Both the position numbers and the translations under genes were made by a program. This document shows positions 45,967 through 55,069 of a stretch of 64,000 nt of DNA, piece after piece (positions within the stretch are counted from its first letter, which is position 1; each line of letters opens with the position of its first letter). The stretch comes from Oceanobacillus arenosus (GTDB taxonomy: Bacteria > Bacillota > Bacilli > Bacillales > Amphibacillaceae), in NCBI RefSeq assembly GCF_003369575.1, contig NZ_PIOC01000017.1, forward strand, positions 372,001 through 436,000, written 5' to 3'. The notes below the pieces were generated by a model. That model was not told the origin of the DNA. It did not search any database and worked only from the letters and a program-made list of their open reading frames with translations.

Positions 45967-46266
45967 TTGAGTCTATTTTTTGATTTCATTATTGAAAACA
46001 ATGGCACAGAAAATATTTTTTGGATATTTTATGTTATGAATCTTATCTTTGCTGCAATCGCCTTTAAATTAGGGTTTGCTAGGAAGCTTTCACTACTAAA
46101 AAATATTTTTGTTTACTTTATGCTATTTGTTGGTACATATATTATTACAATTTTCAGTGTGTTAAGAATGCCAATGACGGAGAGCTTGATTATTATCATT
46201 ATCGTGCTTGCAATCTATCGTACAAGACTTCATTTTCAACGTAAGGCTAATAACAATAATCTATAA
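45967..46266 (+). CDS. ylaH: YlaH-like membrane protein
   Basis: 99-aa protein with about three membrane segments: IFWIFYVMNLIFAAIAFKLGF, ILKNIFVYFMLFVGTYIITIF-like region, and SLIIIIIVLAIYR, with a basic C-terminus. Form and position match the YlaH family. TTG 45967 is preferred since GGAGG is seven bases before it; the longer ATG 45925 frame lacks a ribosome site. The typA/bipA gene that lies between ylaF and ylaH in B. subtilis is not here. Confidence 0.65.
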   Translation: MSLFFDFIIENNGTENIFWIFYVMNLIFAAIAFKLGFARKLSLLKNIFVYFMLFVGTYIITIFSVLRMPMTESLIIIIIVLAIYRTRLHFQRKANNNNL

Positions 46267-46297
46267 AAAAAACTGCCATCCTTGGCAGTTTTTTTTA
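46265..46297 (+). terminator. Terminator of ylaH
   Basis: AAAACTGCC/GGCAGTTTT hairpin followed by a run of T. Confidence 0.85.
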
Positions 46298-46300
46298 TTG

Positions 46301-46435
46301 CTTAGGAAACTATATAATTGGTGCTGTGGATAACTTAATTACTGAGAATAGCCACGTCCTGTGGCAACGTCGAATCACCTCACGTCCGTGAGGCGCAGTC
46401 CGTACACAGCTCAAACTAGCTTTAAGATTTTGTTC
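46301..46435 (-). repeat. Dispersed repeat family A, copy 3 (reversed)
   Basis: Reverse strand has GTTTGAGCTGTGTACGGA, AGGACGTGGCTATTCTCAGT and AATTAAGTTATCCACAGCA, matching copy 2 at 20065 closely. Inner hairpin CTCACG/CGTGAG. Confidence 0.75.
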
Positions 46436-46453
46436 AAATCGCACAATCAGCCA

Positions 46454-46657
46454 TTAAAAGAAATCATCTTTTTTCTTTTTTTCACGATATAGATGAAAAT
46501 TACCTGTTTCATGTCGTTGCACTGTTTTATATTCGATTCTTTCATAACATGTTTCACATAAATACATATAAATACGACGATTTCTTAACCGTTTAGCCTT
46601 AGGGGCATTATCATCAATTACTTCTACATGATCACAAAGCGAACATTTTACTTGCAT
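46454..46657 (-). CDS. ylaI: YlaI family zinc-ribbon protein
   Basis: 67-aa protein with two CxxC pairs (CSLC and CETC) forming a zinc ribbon, then a basic tail. It matches the YlaI (DUF2197) family, of unknown function. ATG 46657 is six bases after AGAGGTG; GTG 46666 lies in that site. Confidence 0.85.
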   Translation of the reverse strand: MQVKCSLCDHVEVIDDNAPKAKRLRNRRIYMYLCETCYERIEYKTVQRHETGNFHLYREKKKKDDFF

Positions 46658-46815
46658 GACTGTCACCTCTAACTAGAAAAGTATGTAAGTAAGTATAGCA
46701 TAAAGTAAGGGCATCTATTAGTGGAATGCTCTTTTCTATCTTACAAGTGAGTTTTAAAAAAGAATTATTGGGGAAGATGAATACAAAGGCTCTTTTTAAA
46801 GAAGGGATGAGTTTA

Positions 46816-47115
46816 ATGAAAAAACGTTATTTATTTCCAAGTATTGGTGCTGTGAGTGCAATTGGCGCTTCAGTTGCAGGGTATTATCTAAAAGAGAAGG
46901 GAAATAGGGAGAAGTTAAAGCGAAATCTCCAAGGTCTAAAAAGCAAGCTATTGGGAAAAGAAGATCGAAACTCGACTTTTGAAAATGCTGGGATTCCAGA
47001 TGAGGCGCCAAATCTCGATCATGAGCAATTAGAAAATGCTAAAATGGTGTCAGAAGGATCACAGTTCGGTGTGCAATATTATAATGAGAAAAAGCATGAG
47101 AACAATATAAATTAA
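46816..47115 (+). CDS. Membrane-anchored hypothetical protein, 99 aa
   Basis: A short N-terminal membrane helix (YLFPSIGAVSAIGASVAGYYL) is followed by a basic helix and an acidic, disordered-looking tail. I do not recognise it. ATG 46816 follows AAGAAGGG; in-frame starts at 46807, 46777 and 46726 are possible. Divergent from ylaI and convergent with ylaJ. Confidence 0.65.
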   Translation: MKKRYLFPSIGAVSAIGASVAGYYLKEKGNREKLKRNLQGLKSKLLGKEDRNSTFENAGIPDEAPNLDHEQLENAKMVSEGSQFGVQYYNEKKHENNIN

Positions 47116-47119
47116 TGGA

Positions 47120-47164
47120 AATGCTTAGCGGCTAGGAATAGTTTATTCCTAGCCGCTAAGCATT
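47120..47164. terminator. Perfect 21-bp inverted repeat between convergent genes
   Basis: AATGCTTAGCGGCTAGGAATA and its exact inverse complement around a 3-base loop (GTT). Neither strand has a strong T-run directly after it, so it is an unusual terminator or another structured element. Confidence 0.6.
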
Positions 47165-47176
47165 ATTGCTATTTTA

Positions 47177-47767
47177 TTAATGGTGGTTGGATTGTTCTTT
47201 TTCTACTTCTTTTATTTTACTCTTATCCTCTTGTGGAATGGATTGTTTATTTTGGTCAGGTTCGGGCGGTTGATTTTCAGTAACTGGAAACTCCGGCATG
47301 AACCTTCCGACAATTGCTGCTAGCTCGTCTACAATTCCTTGAACAGGATATCCTTGCCTCATTCTATCTGCCATGCCACGAATTCTTTCCATCGCATCTG
47401 CGTCCGCTATAACAACAGCGGTTTTCCCATATGGATCATGATAGAGTGCTTCAGATACTGAATATTTTATTGTGCCAACACGTGTGCGATCGAGGTCCTT
47501 ATTGACATCTATTCCCACTACAGCATATGGTCCGGCGACGACCGCTGAAGCTCCATTTACATCCGGCACGTCAGAAGCAATATTTGCCAGATGGGTAGCA
47601 ATTTCGTTGTTCGTTAGTTCCTTGTGTTCTGTAGGAGACGAATTCTTTACTCGCATCAGTTGATTATCATTACGTGCCTCCGGTGCAAGCGAATTTTCAT
47701 CTTTATTTGCACAACCACTGACAAGCAATGCGGTTATGATAAGAAAAACACCTAAGTAGAATTTCAC
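47177..47767 (-). CDS. ylaJ: YlaJ/YhcN family sporulation lipoprotein
   Basis: 196-aa lipoprotein (signal ending LLVSGC) with a family domain: NEIATHLANIASDVPDVNGA, YAVVGIDVNKDLDRTRVGTIKYSVSEAL and VIADADAMERIRGMADRMRQG (consecutive pieces), then a Pro/Gln/Lys-rich tail. Relatives are made in the forespore and sit in the spore coat or inner membrane. GTG 47767 is eight bases after GGAGGG. It keeps its place beside ylaI. Confidence 0.85.
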   Translation of the reverse strand: MKFYLGVFLIITALLVSGCANKDENSLAPEARNDNQLMRVKNSSPTEHKELTNNEIATHLANIASDVPDVNGASAVVAGPYAVVGIDVNKDLDRTRVGTIKYSVSEALYHDPYGKTAVVIADADAMERIRGMADRMRQGYPVQGIVDELAAIVGRFMPEFPVTENQPPEPDQNKQSIPQEDKSKIKEVEKEQSNHH

Positions 47768-47868
47768 AACATTTTCCCTCCTAATAACATTCAATAGTGT
47801 TATTTTGGTTGAAAAAGGGAAAATTATACGAAAATGGAAGTAGAGAAATTTCTCCTAACATTTTAACA

Positions 47869-47945
47869 GAAGCGCAAGCGTCTGTTTGAGCTGGACGTGG
47901 CTGAAAATGAGTAATAGATTACCCACAATCAATATTATTATATTT
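47869..47945 (+). repeat. Dispersed repeat family A, copy 4 (short)
   Basis: AGAAGCGCAAGCGTCTGTTT, GAGCTGGACGTGGCTGAAAA, then TTTCCTATGCTAAAAA. Lacks the central block of copies 1-3. Confidence 0.7.
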
Positions 47946-47964
47946 CCTATGCTAAAAAGTACGA

Positions 47965-48447
47965 TTAATTAACAATGATTTTCTTCACGTTTTTAATTGG
48001 ATTATCTTTATTGGATCCGTCATGATAATAGAAATAAACTGGTCCATCATCTTTAAGTGGTTTACCATTCATTGCGAATTGCAAATAGCAGTTCTCTAAA
48101 TCTTCTAGCGAGATTGTAATATTATCCTGAACATTTTCTCCAATTACGAGTGTGGCATTTATGGCATCTAATTTTATTTCGGCATTTCTAATAAAGTCCT
48201 CTATCGGCATAACATAAGAGTGCTTTAAGATTTCTTCACCTTCTACTCTAGAAATTCCTTGGTTTACTGGTGGATTAATCGCCCGTTCCCATCTTTGCGA
48301 GGCTTTTTCAAGCTCATCATTTGTATCTGGAAGCTTTGTTGAGTTGCTGAAAGCCTCTTCAATTTTAATTTTACGATCATCAAAAATCCAAACGGTTGGA
48401 TCAAGTGTGATAGGAAAAATAACGTTTCCAATAATTGGTATGATCAT
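47965..48447 (-). CDS. Hypothetical protein in ylaL position
   Basis: 160-aa soluble protein. It opens IIPIIGNVIFPITLDPTVWIFDDRKIK (in part), has a charged helical middle and a beta-rich C-terminus (CYLQFAMNGKPL, PVYFYYHD). Related proteins exist in bacilli at the ylaL place, but I cannot give a function. ATG 48447 is chosen because GGGGGAAG lies before it. The phoH-like gene ylaK is not present between it and ylaJ. Confidence 0.7.
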   Translation of the reverse strand: MIIPIIGNVIFPITLDPTVWIFDDRKIKIEEAFSNSTKLPDTNDELEKASQRWERAINPPVNQGISRVEGEEILKHSYVMPIEDFIRNAEIKLDAINATLVIGENVQDNITISLEDLENCYLQFAMNGKPLKDDGPVYFYYHDGSNKDNPIKNVKKIIVN

Positions 48448-48590
48448 TTTACTTCCCCCTAATGTATGTATCTTTCTCAAGAATAACAGACCTTATTAAA
48501 TATTACACTTTATTTCATTTGCATTTTCTGATATCTAACGATAATATAATATAAAAGAGAGTGTTTTAACGGAGGGGATGATCCAAATTG

Positions 48591-48872
48591 ATGCCGGAGG
48601 TAACTATAAATCATCGTGAAAATGCCTACGCTCTTCTTAAGGCTGATGCAGACAAAATTTTACGACTTATAGAAGTTCAAATTCAAAACTTAACGATGCC
48701 GCAATGTCCTGTTTATGAAGATGTGTTGGATACGCAAATGTTTGGACTTTCTAGAGAGATAGATTTTGCAGTTCGCTTGCAATTAATTAGTGAGAATGAA
48801 GGTAAAGCTCTTCTTGATAACTTGGAGAAGAGGCTTAATATATTGCATGAAGCATCACAAACATCTTTGTAG
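48591..48872 (+). CDS. ylaN: YlaN family (UPF0358) protein
   Basis: 93-aa helical protein: [20 protein letters not shown], then [28 protein letters not shown] (partly shown). YlaN is essential in some conditions and in Staphylococcus aureus affects iron homeostasis by acting on Fur. ATG 48591 or TTG 48588 follow GGAGGGG. It keeps its place before ftsW. Confidence 0.9.
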   Translation: MPEVTINHRENAYALLKADADKILRLIEVQIQNLTMPQCPVYEDVLDTQMFGLSREIDFAVRLQLISENEGKALLDNLEKRLNILHEASQTSL

Positions 48873-48912
48873 GGCTTAGACTCGTGCATTTCGGCGTTTT
48901 AGAACTACTAGT

Positions 48913-48953
48913 AAAAACTTTGCCCATAATGAAACATGGCAAGGTTTTTTTGG
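48913..48953 (+). terminator. Terminator of ylaN
   Basis: AACTTTGCCCAT pairs imperfectly with ATGGCAAGGTT, followed by TTTTTTT. Confidence 0.75.
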
Positions 48954-49100
48954 TAGATAAGAAAGTTTGAAAACTAAAGTAAAGGGTCATGTTTCTTTAT
49001 CTGCTACTAAGAAATGTTTGGTCAAATTCGCCACATATCCTGTAAGGCGCAGCCACTACACAGTTCGAACGCGTGCTTTGAGCTTTTGTACTCTGAGAAA
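48952..49100. repeat. Mosaic of degenerate repeats B and A
   Basis: GGTAGATAAGAAAGTTTGA resembles the start of family B; 49028-49095, read in reverse, resembles family A (AGCACGCGTTCGAACTGTGT). A 71-codon open frame (48967-49182) crosses this mosaic but has no ribosome site and is not called. Confidence 0.55.
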
Positions 49101-49231
49101 GCATAGATTTTTTAGTAGATTAAGAGAGGATTTTGCAGTCTGTTGGAACGCGATAATAACAGCCCTACACATTAAAGTTTAGGGTGTTCTTAAGTTTTCG
49201 AAAGATGGAATTAGATTAATAAATTATAAAT

Positions 49232-49261
49232 TTTACACTATTTGCATTAATGTGTTATACT
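49232..49261 (+). promoter_or_regulatory. Promoter of ftsW
   Basis: TTTACA and TATACT with an 18-bp spacer, predicting a leader of about 185 nt. Confidence 0.6.
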
Positions 49262-49310
49262 AATTAAAATTTCTAATTCATTTAAACTTATCGAACTATT
49301 TTGAGTATAA

Positions 49311-49418
49311 GGGAAGTTCAGAGCACTGTGCCTTTTATGATACCGGATCTTAAATTGTACATACATCAATTGGACGAGTGATTTATCGCTATCTGTACGT
49401 GAAAGATTGGAACTTCCT
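49311..49418 (+). ncRNA. Possible structured leader of ftsW
   Basis: GGAAGTTC (49312-49319) pairs exactly with GAACTTCC (49410-49417), closing a roughly 105-nt domain. Inside are GCAC/GTGC and GTAC/GTAC pairings. No T-run follows, so it is not a terminator. I do not recognise a known riboswitch. Confidence 0.4.
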
Positions 49419-49451
49419 CTTGTAAATACATATTAAGTGGGGAGAAGTAAG

Positions 49452-50570
49452 ATGATTCAGAAATTAAGAGATTATGATTTTACATTAATAATTACACCAT
49501 TACTTTTAACTGCTTTCGGACTTGTAATGATTTACAGTGCTAGCATGGTATCGGCGGTTGTCGAAGGGATGGAAAGTACTTACTATCTTAAACGGCAAGC
49601 AATGTGGTTTGCTATTGGATTCATTGGATTTATTGTTTGTAGTATTTTTCCCTATAAACACTATCAGAAGATAATCAAGCCAATTGTATTTGGCATTATT
49701 TTGTTATTGCTTGGTGTTTTGATCTTTGGTTCAGTAGTAAATAATGCTAAGTCTTGGTTTAGGTTAGGACCATTTAGTCTCCAACCAGCAGAATTCGCCA
49801 AGTTAGCATTAATCATGTATCTAGCCTCAGTGTATTCTAAAAAACAATCCTATCTTGATAACTTATCTAAGGGGGTATTGCCACCGCTAATCATGACGGG
49901 GATAGTCTTAGGTCTCATTGTATTACAACCTGATATCGGGACGGCTTCCATAATTTTCTTAATTGCATGCTCGATTATTTTTAGTTCGGGTATAAGATTT
50001 AAGCATTTATCAATCTTGATTGCTGTCGGTATTGGGCTTGTTATTCTAGCAATACCATATATGGTTACAGATGAACGGCTCTCAAGGTTTACAGGTGCAT
50101 ACCAGCCTTTTGAAACGCCTGATTCTGATGGATATCAATTAATACAATCTTATTTAGCCATAGGCACTGGTGGTATTACCGGCGTAGGACTTGGACAAGG
50201 TGTACAGAAACTTGGATACTTAACTCAAGCTGAATCGGATTTCATCATGGCAACAATTGCTGAAGAATTAGGATTTATCGGCGTTATCGTCGTTATTGGG
50301 TTAATTGCAATTATCGTATTGAGAGGTATATTTATTGCTAGGAAAAGCGACGAAAGTTTTGGGGCATTACTAGCGATAGGGATATCCTCGATGGTAGGAA
50401 TTCAAGCATGTATCAATTTAGGTGCAATAAGCGGTCTGCTCCCGATTACAGGTGTTCCACTACCATTTATAAGTAATGGTGGGTCATCATTATTTGTTTT
50501 ACTTATTTCTATGGGGATCTTAAATAATGTAGCAATGAATGTTAAAAGAAGAGAACGTGAACAGAGTTAA
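49452..50570 (+). CDS. ftsW: SEDS peptidoglycan glycosyltransferase FtsW
   Basis: 372-aa polytopic membrane enzyme that polymerises lipid II at the division site. About ten membrane helices carry the SEDS motifs GPFSLQPAEFAKLALI, LQPDIGTA and TGVPLPFISNGGSS. Place between ylaN and pycA identifies it as the FtsW (YlaO) member rather than RodA or SpoVE. ATG 49452 follows GGGGAG; the upstream GTG frame is not needed. Confidence 0.92.
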   Translation: MIQKLRDYDFTLIITPLLLTAFGLVMIYSASMVSAVVEGMESTYYLKRQAMWFAIGFIGFIVCSIFPYKHYQKIIKPIVFGIILLLLGVLIFGSVVNNAKSWFRLGPFSLQPAEFAKLALIMYLASVYSKKQSYLDNLSKGVLPPLIMTGIVLGLIVLQPDIGTASIIFLIACSIIFSSGIRFKHLSILIAVGIGLVILAIPYMVTDERLSRFTGAYQPFETPDSDGYQLIQSYLAIGTGGITGVGLGQGVQKLGYLTQAESDFIMATIAEELGFIGVIVVIGLIAIIVLRGIFIARKSDESFGALLAIGISSMVGIQACINLGAISGLLPITGVPLPFISNGGSSLFVLLISMGILNNVAMNVKRREREQS

Positions 50571-50616
50571 ATTTTATTAAAAGTAATTTTTACTACAAAA
50601 ATAGGGGTGGATCATT

Positions 50617-53600
50617 ATGACAGAAGTGAAAGAGATTAAAAAAGTTTTAGTCGCAAATCGCGGTGAGATTGCTATTCGCGTTTTCCGAGCATGTACAGAG
50701 CTTAATATTCGTACTGTTGCTATTTATTCAGCCGAAGATTCTTCATCATTCCATCGTTTTAAAGCGGATGAAGCTTATTTAATTGGTCAAGGATTGAAGC
50801 CTATTGATGCATATCTAGATATTGAAGGAATCATTCGATTAGCAAAAAGCTTGAATGTGGATGCAATTCATCCAGGTTATGGATTTTTATCTGAAAATAT
50901 TCAATTTGCGAAGCGATGTGAAGAAGAAGGAATTATCTTTATTGGGCCAACAAGTGAGCATTTAAATATGTTTGGTGACAAGGTAAAGGCAAGGGAACAA
51001 GCAGCGAATGCAGGTATTCCAATCATTCCTGGTAGTGATGGGCCAATTGATTCAATTGAAGATGTAAAAGCGTTCGGTAGCAAATATGGCTATCCAATTA
51101 TCATTAAAGCATCCCTAGGTGGAGGCGGTCGCGGAATGCGAATTGTTGAAGATGAACATAGTGTATCAGAGGCATATGATCGTGCAAAATCGGAAGCAAA
51201 AGCAGCATTTGGTAATGATGAAGTATACTTAGAAAAATTAATTAAAAATCCAAAGCATATTGAAGTACAAATTATTGGTGATAATAATGGAAATATCGTT
51301 CATTTATATGATCGAGACTGTTCGATTCAACGTCGTCATCAGAAAGTTATCGAAATTGCTCCTAGTTTATCATTAACAGATAAGCTACGTGAGGAGATTT
51401 GTGAAGCTGCAGTTCAATTGATGTCAAAAGTGAAGTATTTGAATGCTGGAACCGTTGAATTTCTTGTAACAGATAATGCGTTTTACTTTATAGAAGTGAA
51501 TCCACGTGTTCAAGTAGAGCATACAATTACGGAAATGATTACTGGTATCGATATTGTCCAAACCCAAATTAAAGTAGCAGAAGGCAGAAGCCTACATGAT
51601 AAATCCATTAATATTCCGGAGCAAGAAAACATTAGAATTGATGGATATGCAATTCAGTCACGGATTACTACAGAAGATCCGTTAAATAATTTCATGCCTG
51701 ATACAGGGAAAATTGTTGCATATCGGTCTGGTGGGGGCTTTGGTGTCCGTTTAGATGCAGGAAATGGCTTCCAAGGTGCAATCATTTCTCCTCATTATGA
51801 CTCATTATTAGTAAAAGTATCGACATGGGCACAGAGTTTCGAACAGGCTGCAAGCAAAATGATTCGGAATCTAAAAGAGTTCCGAATTCGCGGTATTAAA
51901 ACGAATATTCCATTTTTAGAAAATGTGATTCAGCATGAGCAATTTTTAACTGGAGAATGTGATACAACTTTTATTGATAAGACGCCTGAATTATTCATTT
52001 TTCCTACGCGTAAAGACCGCGGGACGAAAATGCTTACATATATCGGCAATACGACGATAAATGGTGTAGAAGGTACGATTAAGAAGGACAAACCGCATTT
52101 TACAAAATTGAGTATCCCATTTGTAGATCCGTTTGAAGAAATGCCACGTGGCACAAAGCAAATTTTAGATGAACAAGGTCCAGAAGCTTTAGCAAAGTGG
52201 TTGATGGAGCAACAGGAAGTACTTTTAACTGATACGACCTTCCGCGATGCACATCAATCGCTGTTAGCAACTAGAGTTAGAACAAAGGATATTCTACAGA
52301 TAGCAGAACCAACCGCACGCTTGTTGCCAAATCTATTTTCGGTTGAAATGTGGGGAGGAGCGACCTTTGATGTTGCCTATCGTTTCTTAAAAGAAGACCC
52401 ATGGACAAGACTAATTAGACTTCGGGAGAAAATGCCGAATATTCTATTCCAAATGCTACTTCGTTCAAGCAATGCGGTTGGCTATAAGAATTATCCAGAT
52501 AACTTAATTCAGGAATTTGTTGAAAAGAGTGCCAGTGCTGGTATTGATGTTTATCGTATTTTTGATAGTTTAAACTGGGTTGAAGGTATGAGACTTGCAA
52601 TTGATTCTGTAAGAGAAAATAATAAAATTGCTGAAGCAACAATGTGTTATACAGGGAATATTTTAGATGTTGGACGTAAGAAATATGACCTTAATTATTA
52701 TCTTAATTTAGCGAAGGAGCTTGAAGAGGCAGGAGCTCATATCTTAGGAATTAAAGATATGGCTGGATTACTCAAGCCTGAAGCTGCATATCAATTAATT
52801 TCTAGCTTGAAAGATACACTTAATATTCCAATTCATCTGCACATGCATGATACAAGTGGAAACGGAATTATCACTTACGCTCGTGCAATCGATGCTGGTG
52901 TAGATGTAGTGGATGTTGCTGCAGGTGCGATGTCAGGACTTACGTCACAGCCAAGTGCACAATCGTTATACCATGCACTTGAAGGAACAACTCGCCAACC
53001 AAAAGTGAATGTAGCTAATTATGAAAAATTATCAAATTACTGGGAAGGTGTTCGGGAATATTATCAGGATTTTGAAAGTGGGATGAAAGCACCACATACC
53101 GAAATATACTTCCATGAAATGCCTGGTGGCCAATATAGTAATTTAAAACAACAAGCCAAAGCTGTTGGGTTGGAAGATCGCTGGGAAGAAGTGAAAAAGA
53201 CGTATCATCAAGTGAATGAAATGTTTGGTGATATTATTAAAGTAACACCATCATCAAAAGTTATTGGTGATATGACACTCTTCATGGTACAGAATAACCT
53301 TATGGAGGAAGAGGTTTATGAACGTGGTGAGACGATTGATTTCCCAGATTCTGTTATCGAATTTGCGCAAGGATATATTGGACAACCATATCAAGGCTTC
53401 CCAGAGAAATTACAAAAAGTTATCCTAAAGGAAAAAGAAGCCATCACAGTACGACCTGGTGAATTATTAGAGCCAGTAGACTTTAAACAGACAAGAGATT
53501 ATTTGTTTAGAGAGCTAAATCGACCTGTTTCAAGCTTCGATGTTATTGCGTATGCACTATATCCAAAAGTATTTATGGATTACAATAAATTCACGGAGAC

Positions 53601-54060
53601 TTATGGAGATGTGTCAGTACTTGATACGCCTACATTCTTCTATGGCATGAATTTAGAAGAAGTCATCGAAGTAGAAATTGAAAAAGGAAAAACATTATTT
53701 GTAAAATTAAATTCAATTTCTGAACCAAAACCAGATGGCACACGTGTTGTTTATTTTGAATTGAATGGTCAATCAAGAGAAGTTACTATTAAGGATGACA
53801 GTGTAGAATCGAAATTAATAACTAGGCAAAAAGCAGAAAAAGGAAATAATAAGCATATTGGTGGTACGATGCCTGGTACTGTCTTAGCAGTCAATTGTGC
53901 ACCGGGAGACCAAGTTACAAAAGGTGATCATATTATGACGACCGAGGCAATGAAGATGGAGACAACGATCCAAGCTCCATTCACTGGTGTTATAAAAGCA
54001 ATCCATGTAACGAGTGGAGATGCGATTGAAGTTGGAGACTTACTAGTTGAATTAGAATAG
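50617..54060 (+). CDS. pycA: Pyruvate carboxylase
   Basis: 1147-aa multidomain enzyme that converts pyruvate to oxaloacetate. The biotin carboxylase domain (1-450) has KASLGGGGRGMR for ATP binding and EVNPRVQVEHTITE. The carboxyltransferase domain (about 530-800) begins LTDTTFRDAHQSLLATR and has KDMAGLLKP. An allosteric/tetramerisation region follows, then the biotin carrier domain with biotinylated Lys1113 in TEAMKMET. AGGGGTGG precedes ATG. It supplies oxaloacetate beside the pdh-derived acetyl-CoA; DarB may control it. Confidence 0.98.
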   Translation: MTEVKEIKKVLVANRGEIAIRVFRACTELNIRTVAIYSAEDSSSFHRFKADEAYLIGQGLKPIDAYLDIEGIIRLAKSLNVDAIHPGYGFLSENIQFAKRCEEEGIIFIGPTSEHLNMFGDKVKAREQAANAGIPIIPGSDGPIDSIEDVKAFGSKYGYPIIIKASLGGGGRGMRIVEDEHSVSEAYDRAKSEAKAAFGNDEVYLEKLIKNPKHIEVQIIGDNNGNIVHLYDRDCSIQRRHQKVIEIAPSLSLTDKLREEICEAAVQLMSKVKYLNAGTVEFLVTDNAFYFIEVNPRVQVEHTITEMITGIDIVQTQIKVAEGRSLHDKSINIPEQENIRIDGYAIQSRITTEDPLNNFMPDTGKIVAYRSGGGFGVRLDAGNGFQGAIISPHYDSLLVKVSTWAQSFEQAASKMIRNLKEFRIRGIKTNIPFLENVIQHEQFLTGECDTTFIDKTPELFIFPTRKDRGTKMLTYIGNTTINGVEGTIKKDKPHFTKLSIPFVDPFEEMPRGTKQILDEQGPEALAKWLMEQQEVLLTDTTFRDAHQSLLATRVRTKDILQIAEPTARLLPNLFSVEMWGGATFDVAYRFLKEDPWTRLIRLREKMPNILFQMLLRSSNAVGYKNYPDNLIQEFVEKSASAGIDVYRIFDSLNWVEGMRLAIDSVRENNKIAEATMCYTGNILDVGRKKYDLNYYLNLAKELEEAGAHILGIKDMAGLLKPEAAYQLISSLKDTLNIPIHLHMHDTSGNGIITYARAIDAGVDVVDVAAGAMSGLTSQPSAQSLYHALEGTTRQPKVNVANYEKLSNYWEGVREYYQDFESGMKAPHTEIYFHEMPGGQYSNLKQQAKAVGLEDRWEEVKKTYHQVNEMFGDIIKVTPSSKVIGDMTLFMVQNNLMEEEVYERGETIDFPDSVIEFAQGYIGQPYQGFPEKLQKVILKEKEAITVRPGELLEPVDFKQTRDYLFRELNRPVSSFDVIAYALYPKVFMDYNKFTETYGDVSVLDTPTFFYGMNLEEVIEVEIEKGKTLFVKLNSISEPKPDGTRVVYFELNGQSREVTIKDDSVESKLITRQKAEKGNNKHIGGTMPGTVLAVNCAPGDQVTKGDHIMTTEAMKMETTIQAPFTGVIKAIHVTSGDAIEVGDLLVELE

Positions 54061-54066
54061 AAATCA

Positions 54067-54107
54067 AAAACAGGAAGGAGAAATAGCTGATTCTCCTTCC
54101 TGTTTTA
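54067..54107. terminator. Bidirectional terminator between pycA and ctaA
   Basis: AAAACAGGAAGGAGAA/TTCTCCTTCCTGTTTT hairpin. Confidence 0.92.
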
Positions 54108-54121
54108 TTGTTCTATGGCGT

Positions 54122-55069
54122 TTAGTTTATTTGTTTGTAATTTTCATTCCATTGATTCGAATTGGCCATCATTTTTTCCTGTCTCTCGCTTCTTGTAGAT
54201 AAGAGAATAAAGTAGCTTAGCATTCCGAAGTAACAAGAAATAATAAGTGCATGCATTAAGGCTATACCAAGATTTAACATTGTAAAGATGATCATTGCTC
54301 CAAAGAATACTTGTAATGTAATAAGTGTAAGTGTAATGCTCCAACCCCATTTCATTACTCTACTGTTATGATAATGCCTAATCATTCTTATTGCTAACGT
54401 GATGGTCCAAGTGAATAAGAGACCTGCTAGCAAACGATGCCCCATTTGTACCCATTCCTGGAAATTATAATCTGTAAACCCGAGTGGAGAGGCATTATTA
54501 CAAAATGGCCAATCTCCACAAATCATATTTGAATTTGTGTGACGTACTAATGCGCCGGTATATACAACGATAAGCGTATAAATCGAAAGTGCATATATTT
54601 CTATTCGATGTCGCTTCTCGATAAAGAGTGAATCTGCATCAAACTTTTTATCTATCTCAAAGATGAGCAGTGCTAGTAGAAAAACAGAAGCGAATGAAAG
54701 TAGTGAAATACCAAAATGTGATGCAAGAACAAAATCAGATTGCCCCCACATGACAGCTGCTGCACCAATCAATGATTGTAAGACGATAAAGAAAACCGAA
54801 AGAAATGAAAGTAGTTTTACTTCGCGTATATGTCCAATATTTCTCCATGAAAGAATCGATAGGGCTAGAACTACAATTCCGACGCCACCGGTAACCAAAC
54901 GGTGACTTACTTCTACAACCATTTCAAAGGAGAATTCAGCCTTACATAGTGGCCAACTATCCCCGCAGCCATCCTCAGAACCCGTTTTTGTTACTAGTGC
55001 CCCTCCTAAGAGGATAAACAGCATGCCGATAGTGGCGACTACTGATAACCATTTTAAATTTTTAATCAT
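54122..55069 (-). CDS. ctaA: Haem A synthase CtaA
   Basis: 315-aa membrane enzyme that oxidises haem O to haem A for the oxidase. Eight hydrophobic segments form two four-helix halves. Each half has a haem-ligand His (VSHRLVTGG and QMGHRLLAGLL among them) and the extracellular Cys pairs CGDSWPLC and CGDWPFC are both present, as in the Bacillus type. Divergent from ctaB. Confidence 0.95.
   Translation of the reverse strand: MIKNLKWLSVVATIGMLFILLGGALVTKTGSEDGCGDSWPLCKAEFSFEMVVEVSHRLVTGGVGIVVLALSILSWRNIGHIREVKLLSFLSVFFIVLQSLIGAAAVMWGQSDFVLASHFGISLLSFASVFLLALLIFEIDKKFDADSLFIEKRHRIEIYALSIYTLIVVYTGALVRHTNSNMICGDWPFCNNASPLGFTDYNFQEWVQMGHRLLAGLLFTWTITLAIRMIRHYHNSRVMKWGWSITLTLITLQVFFGAMIIFTMLNLGIALMHALIISCYFGMLSYFILLSTRSERQEKMMANSNQWNENYKQIN

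Noticed and set aside
48967-49182. 71-codon open frame after ylaN
   Set aside because: It crosses degenerate repeats A and B, has no ribosome site and an arginine-rich composition typical of a chance frame in repeat DNA.
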